This document shows, piece by piece, positions 1-5,409 of a stretch of DNA of 8,031 nt. The notes under the pieces were generated by a model that ran no database searches, had not been told where the DNA came from, and worked only from the letters and a program-made list of their open reading frames with translations. The stretch's first letter is position 1; every line of letters starts with the position of its first letter. This DNA is from Candidatus Aquicultor primus (GTDB lineage Bacteria; Actinomycetota; Aquicultoria; Aquicultorales; Aquicultoraceae). The DNA lies in contig MELI01000003.1 in NCBI GenBank assembly GCA_001767575.1, positions 7,199 to 15,229 on the forward strand. The letters run 5' to 3'. Position numbers and translations under genes: made by a program.

Positions 1-99
1 TACGGTTCTTATCGGTTCTGGCCCCATCGCCTCACATCCTTAGAAAAAGAGCTGGAATTATTTCTCACCCAAACCGCCATTCGAAGGCCAAAATGTTAA
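1..99 (+). CDS. possible 3' end of an unidentified gene (partial)
   Basis: Frame 1 is open from the window edge to a TAA at 97-99, giving 32 residues with a helical, charged stretch (LEKELELFLTQ) near the end. I do not recognise the protein. A random frame stays open this long fairly often, and frame 3 is also open to 132, so this is only a possibility. If real, its stop codon overlaps the TAAA of the putative promoter at 97-124. Confidence 0.22.
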   Translation, partial: YGSYRFWPHRLTSLEKELELFLTQTAIRRPKC

Positions 100-124
100 A
101 GGATTCTGCACGTGAAGCCGATGG
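97..124 (+). promoter_or_regulatory. putative sigma-28 (FliA/SigD)-type promoter
   Basis: TAAA at 97-100 is followed after 16 bases by GCCGATGG at 117-124. The known flagellar sigma-28 consensus is TAAA, 14-16 bases, then GCCGATAA/T, so six of eight -10 positions and all four -35 positions match. Transcription would start near 131, about 15 bases before the first ATG at 147. A weaker sigma-A alternative is TATAAA at 127-132 with no recognisable -35. A motility sigma factor would suit a c-di-GMP phosphodiesterase gene, but this is inference. Confidence 0.42.
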
Positions 125-146
125 CTTATAAAATACTAAGAGAATA

Positions 147-467
147 ATGTTGGGTGTGCATGTAGATATGAAAACTGAGCAGCTCAATACCATTGTATTG
201 GCACCAAACGATGACATAATCGCAGTGTTTTGCATCGCTATCGCAATATTGGCGATTCTGAGTACTCTGTTCCTAAAAGAGAACCCATACTACAAATTCT
301 TTGCCTTAAGTCTTTCTATGTTCTTCTTCTCTACGGCCGCCAGCGTTTTGAAATCGCTTCAGCCGATATCTATGCAGGCCGTCGAACATATCACGTTATT
401 AGCAGCTGCCGCCTCATTGGCGCTCGCCGCATATAACTACCGGCAAACGGTGGGGGATGAAGAATGA
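147..467 (+). CDS. small three-helix membrane protein, first gene of the sensor operon
   Basis: A 106-residue protein of unknown family. Three hydrophobic segments are visible at about residues 24-43, 49-68 and 80-96, joined by short loops; the tail is short and charged (QTVGDEE). There is no signal peptidase site and no catalytic motif. The ATG at 147 follows a modest AAGAG; an in-frame ATG at 168 is an alternative but has no better ribosome binding site. Its stop overlaps the start of the next gene (ATGA, 464-467), which indicates translational coupling. The downstream protein also opens with three membrane helices, so the two may together form a six-helix sensory membrane unit. That role is inferred from context only. 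Confidence 0.7.
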   Translation: MLGVHVDMKTEQLNTIVLAPNDDIIAVFCIAIAILAILSTLFLKENPYYKFFALSLSMFFFSTAASVLKSLQPISMQAVEHITLLAAAASLALAAYNYRQTVGDEE

Positions 468-988
468 TAATGGTCATTCCTAACGTCGGGATAATCGCAT
501 TGGGGATAATCGCCATATCAATGGTCCGTGCCGGCAGTGCAGACGGGGCGCGGCGCTATGTCCAGGTTGTCGTTGTGGTCGGTAGCCTGGCGCTTATTTC
601 ACTCGCACTGGCTAACATGTTTTTTTACATTAGCGGTAATGTCATGTATGTCTCGTTCGAGGTCTATGCGCGAGTCGCCATATCGATACTGTGGGTCTTC
701 CTGATATTTAAGGCTATCTATAGCGAGGTCAAGAAAGAGGCACGCAGGCGGGAGAAAGAGCTGGAGGCACTCAATGAAGTCGCGCTTGCCGTAGGCCAGT
801 CGCTCGACCTCGATAAGGTACTCGATAGCGCATTGAAGTCGGTCATCAAGATAGGAAACTTCGATGTCGGCTTCATCTATCTCTTAAACCAAGACAAGAA
901 TGTGTTGGAAATAGCCACAGTTTATGGAGAAATCCCAGAGGCGCTCGCCGGCAAGCTCTCGACGCTTCAGCTCGGGCAAGAGGTCTGA
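464..988 (+). CDS. membrane-anchored N-terminal part of a GAF/HD-GYP sensor, ending at an in-frame TGA
   Basis: This 174-residue product has three predicted membrane helices (about residues 5-21, 32-55 and 67-85), a charged coiled-coil linker (about 88-105, KKEARRREKELEALNEV) and then the first part of a GAF domain (LDLDKVLDSAL, then VGFIYLLN). The ATG at 464 overlaps the upstream stop and has a GGGGGATGAAGA ribosome binding site; ATG 470 is a minor alternative. The frame ends at TGA 986-988 after LQLGQEV, in the middle of the GAF fold, at the point where related proteins read like 'LGEGVxGxV'. The same frame then continues, so the original gene was probably 464-2419, about 651 residues. The gap may be a nonsense mutation, a sequence error or a real two-part arrangement. 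Alone, this half GAF domain is unlikely to fold fully. Confidence 0.75.
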   Translation: MIMVIPNVGIIALGIIAISMVRAGSADGARRYVQVVVVVGSLALISLALANMFFYISGNVMYVSFEVYARVAISILWVFLIFKAIYSEVKKEARRREKELEALNEVALAVGQSLDLDKVLDSALKSVIKIGNFDVGFIYLLNQDKNVLEIATVYGEIPEALAGKLSTLQLGQEV

Positions 989-991
989 GGC

Positions 992-2419
992 GTGGTCGTC
1001 AAAGAAGACCGGTCGGTCTACTTGGAGGACCTGGAAAACGACCCCGTCGGCTCGCAATCGCAAGCCGTTATCGCGCTCGGGATTAAGTCTGTCGCCGGGA
1101 CCCCCCTTCGATATGAAGGAAAAGTCGTTGGGGCGCTTACCGTAGGCAAGACCTATGCGTCGAAGATTGCCGCCGAAGACATCGCGCTCATCGGCTACAT
1201 GGCGAACCAAATCACAACCGCCATCGTAAAAGCTCAGCTCTACAAGAAAGAACGGGAAGCACGGGTGCGCTTAGGCGCCCTCGAGAATATAGCTAAAACC
1301 GGGCTGAAAATCGTCAGCATCGATGACCTGATAGATGAAATCAAAGAACGAATCATCGAGTCTACCGGAATGAGTTGGGGCGCGATAATCCTTCTCAACA
1401 GCCGCAGCGGGTATCCTGCAGTCGAATACGCATCGAGCGGCTGCAATATGCTCAAAGGGCGTAATATAATAGAGGACTTCGGCCTAATCAACGAGATATT
1501 GGCGGCAGGAGAGACGCGAATCGTCAAGAAGTCTGAGTTCAGCGGCAAAGAATATGGTTTCATCGATAAGAAAATAAAGAGCATAGCAATGATACCAATT
1601 GCCTTGATGCAGAATCGTGTTTGTATAATCGCATTGGGTAAAAATGATTACATAGCCTTTGAACCGCACGATATCGTCTTCATCGAAGCTTTGGCCCACC
1701 GAGCCATGCTGGCAATCGAGAATTCGCTCCTGTTCAGTAAGCTCGAGCGCTCTTATCTGGAAACCATCGAGTCGCTCGTAAGGGCGGTCGAAGCGAAAGA
1801 TCAATATACGTGCGGGCACTCCGAAGAGGTCGCAGCAATCTCAAAGGGGATTGCGCTTGCGATGGGCATAGATGAAGCGCGGGCCGAGCAGGTACATGCG
1901 GCAGGCTTACTGCATGACGTAGGCAAAATCGGCATATCGAGCAAGATTCTATATAAGGCGGCCTGTTTGAACTGCGAGGAGTATGCCGAGATTAAACTCC
2001 ACTCGTTGAAGGGATATCAAATATTAAAACCGCTCGCCGCTTTCGAAGACCTCGCCGACATCGTTCTTCAGCACCACGAGCGCTATGATGGTTCCGGATA
2101 CCCTTATGGTATAAGCGGTGAGGGCATACTTATTCAAGCCAGAATATTGGCTGTGGCCGACGCATACCAGGCGATGATCTCGGAAAGGCCATATCGCGAG
2201 CCCCTACCGTGCGAACAGGCTATCGTCGAGATAAGGAAGGGGTCTGGTAGCCAGTTCGACCCACGTGTCGCAGATGTGTTTATCGCCCTCTTCGAGAGCG
2301 GTGAACTTCCTCAGGCGCCCCAGAGAAGGGATACCTGTAGTGTCGAGATGTGCAAGAAAGCCTCGGATGAAGGGCGCGATTGCGTGAGAAACGGTTGCAA
2401 GGGCTTCGAAGTAGCTTGA
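992..2419 (+). CDS. GAF-GAF-HD-GYP protein, predicted c-di-GMP phosphodiesterase (C-terminal part of the split gene)
   Basis: 475 residues from GTG 992, in the same frame as the preceding 464-988 segment. In order: rest of GAF1 (about 1-75), a linker helix (KKEREARVRLGALENIAK), GAF2 (about 90-240) and HD-GYP (about 250-435). HD-GYP residues are intact: H276 (GHS), H308-D309 with K312 (HDVGK), H337, H361-H362-E363, D366-G-S-G-Y370-P371 and D390 (VADAY). Known members hydrolyse cyclic di-GMP at a di- or tri-iron/manganese centre, so catalysis is predicted. The tail has four cysteines, C449, C454, C464 and C469 (CX4C-X9-CX4C), and a CLNC motif lies inside the HD domain. GTG 992 has a GAGG at 980-983, eight bases upstream, so re-initiation is possible. 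Otherwise this is the downstream remnant of one interrupted gene. Confidence 0.88.
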   Translation: MVVKEDRSVYLEDLENDPVGSQSQAVIALGIKSVAGTPLRYEGKVVGALTVGKTYASKIAAEDIALIGYMANQITTAIVKAQLYKKEREARVRLGALENIAKTGLKIVSIDDLIDEIKERIIESTGMSWGAIILLNSRSGYPAVEYASSGCNMLKGRNIIEDFGLINEILAAGETRIVKKSEFSGKEYGFIDKKIKSIAMIPIALMQNRVCIIALGKNDYIAFEPHDIVFIEALAHRAMLAIENSLLFSKLERSYLETIESLVRAVEAKDQYTCGHSEEVAAISKGIALAMGIDEARAEQVHAAGLLHDVGKIGISSKILYKAACLNCEEYAEIKLHSLKGYQILKPLAAFEDLADIVLQHHERYDGSGYPYGISGEGILIQARILAVADAYQAMISERPYREPLPCEQAIVEIRKGSGSQFDPRVADVFIALFESGELPQAPQRRDTCSVEMCKKASDEGRDCVRNGCKGFEVA

Positions 2420-2481
2420 GCATAACCCCAGCATCTGCCTATCTTGCTCTGGATTACAATGGATTCTCGAGTCTCGAAGCA

Positions 2482-2509
2482 TAAAAAAGCCGGGCACTTG
2501 TGCCCGGCT
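2482..2509 (-). terminator. Rho-independent terminator of the NTF2-like gene
   Basis: A perfect 9-bp stem (2488-2496 with 2501-2509, AGCCGGGCA/TGCCCGGCT) encloses a four-base loop. On the minus strand it is followed by a run of six T (2488-2483). It lies 25 bases past the stop codon of the minus gene at 2534. On the plus strand the hairpin is followed by CAACTTC, so it would end the HD-GYP transcript poorly if at all. Confidence 0.9.
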
Positions 2510-2533
2510 CAACTTCTGCGCGTTGGTTAGTGG

Positions 2534-3091
2534 TTATTGAACCATTCCCGTGACTGAGTCTTGAACCGTCCATTGTCCCTTGTCGTTCTTGACGAAGGTC
2601 CAGCTCGTCTTCCAGATGCCGTTTTGTCCTAAATCTAGGTTGACGCCCATGACCGCTATATTTTTATCGATTTGCGGCTCCCCTATTGTATAGCCGACCA
2701 TTCCGTAACCTTGTAGCTGCTGTGACGTGCCATCCACGTCGGACTTCTCTTTTTTACTCAGCGGCTGCAGGTCATAAGCTGTTTGCCAGTCCGCCGCCTT
2801 CCAGGCCGAGTAATATTTTTCGCAGTATTGCTTTAGGTCGGTGCCGTCCGGGACCACCGTCGCGGGCTCGCTTGAGCTGACGACCTCATTAGGTATGGGC
2901 GCGGGCGCGGCTTGCGTCGCGGCTTGCGGTTGCGCTTGCTGCGCTTGTCCTTGGTTTTGTTGGGTCGTGTTGAGCTGGCCAACCGGCCCGGGAAGTGCTG
3001 TTTCCGCGTTTGGCTTGTACATCGCAAACGCTAGCAAGCTCAGAAGGGCTAATACTATAATGGCTACGGGCAAAATCCTCTTCATCTCCAC
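2534..3091 (-). CDS. membrane-anchored extracytoplasmic protein with NTF2-like C-terminal domain
   Basis: 185 residues from GTG 3091. The GTG is preferred because AAAGGAAG lies six bases upstream; ATG 3085 (too close to its own GGAG) and ATG 3121 (weak site) are in-frame alternatives. The N-terminus is a lysine-arginine start followed by one hydrophobic helix (ILPVAIIVLALLSLLAFAM), a signal anchor without a lipobox. A low-complexity linker rich in Q, A and P follows (QQAQPQAATQAAPAP). The last 100 residues (YCEKYYSAWKAADWQTAYDL, then a beta-rich part ending WTFVKNDKGQWTVQD) resemble NTF2-like/SnoaL or lumazine-binding-like domains found outside the membrane. No catalytic residue can be named. 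It is divergent from the rhodanese lipoprotein, which has a similar linker, so both probably act at the cell surface. Confidence 0.8.
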   Translation of the reverse strand: MEMKRILPVAIIVLALLSLLAFAMYKPNAETALPGPVGQLNTTQQNQGQAQQAQPQAATQAAPAPIPNEVVSSSEPATVVPDGTDLKQYCEKYYSAWKAADWQTAYDLQPLSKKEKSDVDGTSQQLQGYGMVGYTIGEPQIDKNIAVMGVNLDLGQNGIWKTSWTFVKNDKGQWTVQDSVTGMVQ

Positions 3092-3134
3092 AAAAAACTT
3101 CCTTTCACGAGAATTTAACATTTCTCTAACTGAT

Positions 3135-3164
3135 ACTTTACAGCAAAACGTAGCAGTTTTTCAA
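3135..3164 (-). promoter_or_regulatory. putative sigma-A promoter for the NTF2-like gene
   Basis: On the minus strand TTGAAA (3164-3159) is separated by 18 bases from TAAAGT (3140-3135). The start site would fall near 3128, leaving a leader of about 35-40 bases before GTG 3091. This implies that ATG 3121 would have almost no leader, which supports the GTG start. The match is partial (5/6 and 4/6). Confidence 0.4.
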
Positions 3165-3198
3165 GCGGCAAAATAATAGAAGCGAAATCCGGAAGCTG

Positions 3199-3207
3199 TG
3201 GTATAAT
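3199..3207 (+). promoter_or_regulatory. extended -10 promoter for the rhodanese lipoprotein gene
   Basis: TGGTATAAT (3199-3207) is a perfect extended -10 element (TGnTATAAT). No good -35 is visible, as expected for this class. Transcription would start near 3214, giving a leader of about 67 bases before TTG 3281. The leader holds a small inverted repeat, CTACC/GGTAG, around 3226-3243. Confidence 0.6.
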
Positions 3208-3280
3208 TTTAAGCAGTATATTTTGCTACCTATACCGGGTAGGGCATATTAGTAACCGATTGAACCAGGAGGTCGACGAG

Positions 3281-3751
3281 TTGTCCAGTTTGAGAAAGTA
3301 TTTGGTCGTAGCTGCTATCATTGTCTCAATAGCCTATGTTGTTGGTTGTTCTTCCGGCCAGACTGTGGTGCCTGACCAGGATGTATTGCAGAATCCAAGC
3401 GTGTCGCAGCCCAGTCAGACAGTGCCGCAGGCACAACCGCAGGCTGCTTATCAAAACGTTGACGCGGCTAAAGCGAAAGAGCTTATAGATTCGGACAAGA
3501 ATCTTCAATTAATAGATGTTCGTGAAGAATATGAGTTTGCGGAGGGCTATATACCCGGCGCAAAGCTCATCCCCATCGACCAACTTACCTCGAGGATGAA
3601 CGAAATTGACAAGAATAAGCCGGTTCTGGTCTATTGCGCGGTCGGTTCAAGGAGCGCGAGTGCCGCCGAAGTGCTGGCACAGAGCGGCTATACGAACGTC
3701 TATAACTTTGCTACCGGCATTAGCAGTTGGCCTTATGAAACACAGAAGTAA
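3281..3751 (+). CDS. rhodanese-domain lipoprotein
   Basis: 156 residues from TTG 3281, chosen because a perfect AGGAGGT (3267-3273) sits seven bases upstream; an in-frame TTG at 3260 lies before that site and is rejected. The N-terminus is SSLRKY followed by a hydrophobic stretch and a lipobox VVGC, so Cys23 should be lipidated after signal peptidase II cleavage. A Q/P-rich linker (PQAQPQAAYQ) leads to a single rhodanese domain: LIDVREEYEFAEGYIPGA, then the active loop CAVGSRS with catalytic Cys119 and the CxxGxRS pattern. Rhodaneses carry sulfur as a cysteine persulfide; the natural acceptor here is unknown. The extracytoplasmic location is certain only as far as the lipobox is functional. 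It stands alone, divergent from the NTF2-like gene. Confidence 0.9.
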   Translation: MSSLRKYLVVAAIIVSIAYVVGCSSGQTVVPDQDVLQNPSVSQPSQTVPQAQPQAAYQNVDAAKAKELIDSDKNLQLIDVREEYEFAEGYIPGAKLIPIDQLTSRMNEIDKNKPVLVYCAVGSRSASAAEVLAQSGYTNVYNFATGISSWPYETQK

Positions 3752-3785
3752 CCCGCAGGGCGCAAAAAACAGCATATTTATGATA

Positions 3786-3813
3786 TTTACATTCAATCAG
3801 GTTGCTGTATAAT
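3786..3813 (+). promoter_or_regulatory. strong sigma-A-type promoter in front of the palindrome
   Basis: TTTACA (3786-3791, 5/6) and TATAAT (3808-3813, 6/6) are 16 bases apart, the best sigma-A match in the window. It lies downstream of the rhodanese stop and points at the terminator palindrome at 3836, so a transcript starting near 3820 would be only about 45-55 bases long. No convincing gene follows on the plus strand. It may drive a very short RNA or be fortuitous. Confidence 0.5.
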
Positions 3814-3835
3814 CAAGCTATCTGAAGATATCAAT

Positions 3836-3869
3836 GCAACAAAGGTGGGCCATGGCCCACCTTTGTTGC
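3836..3869. terminator. bidirectional terminator, perfect 34-bp palindrome
   Basis: Two 17-base arms are exactly complementary with the centre between 3852 and 3853 (CCATGG core). As RNA it gives a GC-rich stem (GGTGGGC/GCCCACC, CATG loop) flanked by AAA and TTTGTT on either side, so each strand has a stem followed by a U-rich stretch. It lies between the convergent rhodanese gene (ends 3751) and dapA (ends 3942) and can terminate both. The T tract is interrupted by G, so efficiency may be moderate. Confidence 0.8.
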
Positions 3870-3941
3870 GTCTAAGGATGAAATTCAATGCGATATATTC
3901 ACGGATATTCGTCCGCGATCACGCGATTTTTCTTTGCCGCG

Positions 3942-4841
3942 TTAAATCTTTCCTAAATCCACCAGGGCTTTTCTCAGCACTTCCCGGCCTTTGTCGGTCA
4001 TAGGTACGAGTGGTAAGCGAACCGGGCCGGCCGGTTGGCCCATCCAGGTGAGCGCTTGCTTGACCGGGGTCGGATTCGGCTCGACAAACAGGGCGTTGAC
4101 CACGTCGAGCGTCTTGTAGTGGATATTGCGCGCTTTTTCGGTCTCGCCGGCGCCGACAAACTTCACCATTTGGTCGATCTCTTTACCTACCACGTGTCCG
4201 ACCGCTGCGACTGCCCCGTGTCCGCCGAGGCACAAGAGGGAGAAGGTCAAGGCGTCTTCGCCCGAGTAGACATGGAAGTTGCTCGGCAAGGTCGCTTGCA
4301 GTATCTTCATGGTCTGCGTGAGATCGCCGGAGGCGTCTTTTAATCCGACGATGGTGTCGATTTCGGAGAGCTTTATGACGGTGTCCGGCTCGATATTTCG
4401 CGCGGTGCGTCCCGGTATATTGTAAACGATTATCGGCAGCTCGGTAGCCTTTGCAATTTCTTCAAAATGCCTCAGCATTCCTTCCTGGCTGGGTTTGTTG
4501 TAGTATGGACCGACCTGCAAGGTCCCGTCTACGCCGAGTTCGGCGGCTGCTTTTGTCATATAGACGGCTTCGGCCGTCGAGTTTGAACCGGTGCCTGCGA
4601 TTACCGGAACCCGGCCGTTGACCGCATCGACGGTAATCTTGATTACGTCGAGGTGTTCCTCGTGCGTGAGCGTTGGCGACTCGCCGGTCGTGCCGCAGGG
4701 AACAATGGCCGCAGCGGCTTGCTCTTTTAGCATATATTCAATAAGGTCCCTGAGCCCTTTTTCGTCTATCTTAAAATCTTCGGTGAAGGGCGTGATTATC
4801 GGGAGAAGACATCCTTTTAAGTCCCATTTCTTCTGGTTCAT
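3942..4841 (-). CDS. dapA: 4-hydroxy-tetrahydrodipicolinate synthase
   Basis: 299 residues, the usual length of the family. DapA condenses pyruvate with aspartate semialdehyde in the cytoplasm, the first committed step to diaminopimelate and lysine. Visible motifs: GTTGES with T51 and T52, GPYYNKP with the tyrosine pair 113-114, YNIPGRT with Y140 and R145, and the Schiff-base lysine K168 in GLKDASGD; these correspond to E. coli T44/T45, Y106/Y107, Y133, R138 and K161 with a constant offset of seven. EPNPTPVK near the end is also typical. ATG 4841 has an AGGAGGAA site seven bases upstream. The enzyme family also includes N-acetylneuraminate lyase and KDG aldolase, but the full DapA residue set favours DapA. 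It stands alone here, without asd or dapB beside it. Confidence 0.95.
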   Translation of the reverse strand: MNQKKWDLKGCLLPIITPFTEDFKIDEKGLRDLIEYMLKEQAAAAIVPCGTTGESPTLTHEEHLDVIKITVDAVNGRVPVIAGTGSNSTAEAVYMTKAAAELGVDGTLQVGPYYNKPSQEGMLRHFEEIAKATELPIIVYNIPGRTARNIEPDTVIKLSEIDTIVGLKDASGDLTQTMKILQATLPSNFHVYSGEDALTFSLLCLGGHGAVAAVGHVVGKEIDQMVKFVGAGETEKARNIHYKTLDVVNALFVEPNPTPVKQALTWMGQPAGPVRLPLVPMTDKGREVLRKALVDLGKI

Positions 4842-5048
4842 ATCGATTCCTCCTGGCCTTATTTGTCATTTAAATTAACGGTTGAGCACACAACTATAAC
4901 GATTAGGTTTAAATAAGTCATTATACCTTTTTTGTTCGGCCCATGCTGCTTTTTTATCGACTCGCATTAGGCATGTGCGGCTCGCTCGTGCATATGCACT
5001 CTAAGGGATATTAAAGGAGCGGCGAACAGAGAGAGGGTTCGAAAACGG
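4842..5048. other. intergenic region between dapA and the 61-residue ORF
   Basis: Apart from the dapA ribosome binding site and promoter I see only a perfect 12-base palindrome, GTGCATATGCAC (4988-4999), which could be a protein-binding site, and A/T-rich tracts around 4900-4960. No tRNA fold, riboswitch or terminator for the 61-residue ORF was recognised. Confidence 0.4.
4893..4921 (-). promoter_or_regulatory. putative dapA promoter
   Basis: On the minus strand ATGACT (4921-4916) and TATAGT (4898-4893) are 17 bases apart, giving a start near 4886 and a leader of about 45 bases. A second -10-like TATAAT lies upstream (4925-4920) but has no -35. The leader is too short for a lysine riboswitch, and none is visible in the 207 bases between dapA and the next gene. 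Confidence 0.45.
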
Positions 5049-5234
5049 TTAAGGTTGCTTCTGGTCCAGATAGCGCTCGATATCCTTCAAGCCGCGGTCG
5101 GCCTGGCATTTTACTATTGCATCGTTGAGAAGAGATTGCATTTTTTCGTGCGTGTAGACTATTTCGTGGAGCAGGGTTTTGATTCTATCTAGTTTTTGGT
5201 TTTGGGCATCTGCCCAGGCATCGTAGTTGCTCAT
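5049..5234 (-). CDS. small helical protein of unknown function
   Basis: A 61-residue, hydrophilic and mostly helical product (MSNYDAWADAQNQKLDRIK at the start, DIERYLDQKQP at the end) with heptad-like leucine, isoleucine and valine spacing and one cysteine, consistent with a short coiled coil. No family recognised. ATG 5234 has no ribosome binding site, but an extended -10 (TGGTAATAT on the minus strand, 5249-5241) ends six bases before it, so transcription should start at or next to the ATG: a leaderless mRNA. That positional fit supports the start. It is divergent from the FliK-like gene. It could be a chance ORF. Confidence 0.5.
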   Translation of the reverse strand: MSNYDAWADAQNQKLDRIKTLLHEIVYTHEKMQSLLNDAIVKCQADRGLKDIERYLDQKQP

Positions 5235-5240
5235 AGCAAT

Positions 5241-5249
5241 ATATTACCA
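5241..5249 (-). promoter_or_regulatory. extended -10 element giving a leaderless transcript
   Basis: TGGTAATAT on the minus strand matches TGnTAnnnT. Six bases (5240-5235) separate it from ATG 5234, the distance at which transcription normally begins. No -35 was found. Confidence 0.4.
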
Positions 5250-5350
5250 GAAAATACCAAGACACGCTACCCACACAGGCGCTTTTAGTATTCGATTGTC
5301 TGCGATAGTCATACGTTCAGCTTATCTCGCACCGAAGGCGGGGCATCGGT

Positions 5351-5356
5351 TATAAT
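5351..5356 (+). promoter_or_regulatory. -10 element upstream of the FliK-like gene
   Basis: A perfect TATAAT at 5351-5356, 53 bases before ATG 5410. The bases 16-18 upstream (around 5327-5334) do not resemble TTGACA, so any promoter here is weak, activator-dependent or of another class. No sigma-28 motif precedes the gene. Confidence 0.4.
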
Positions 5357-5409
5357 GCGTTTAAGGCAAGCGGCAAGAACTAGCAGACAATAAGACGACA
5401 GGAGCGAAG

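Noticed and set aside
1..27. Start of a minus-strand gene at ATG 27 (MGPEPIRTV, with AAGG upstream), possibly YlxR-like
   Set aside because: Only nine codons are in the window and no promoter is visible; too little to call.
986..1012. TGA 986-988 as a selenocysteine codon
   Set aside because: A small imperfect hairpin (GGTCGTC/GAAGACC) begins five bases after the TGA, but it is too close and lacks a typical SECIS apical loop, and no GAF-domain selenoprotein at this position is known to me.
465..2419. Reassignment of TGA to a sense codon in this organism
   Set aside because: TGA clearly ends two of the genes here (465-467 and 2417-2419), so general recoding does not fit.
3834..3875. 13-residue leader peptide (MQQRWAMAHLCCV) inside the palindrome
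   Set aside because: It follows from the palindrome sequence, has no proper ribosome binding site and no downstream gene to attenuate.
3914..3935. Plus-strand terminator-like CGCG-ATCA-CGCG followed by T-rich sequence
   Set aside because: The stem has only four pairs; the palindrome upstream already ends transcription.
5036..5043. T-loop-like GGTTCGAA
   Set aside because: Flanking bases do not form a T stem and no cloverleaf fits on either strand.
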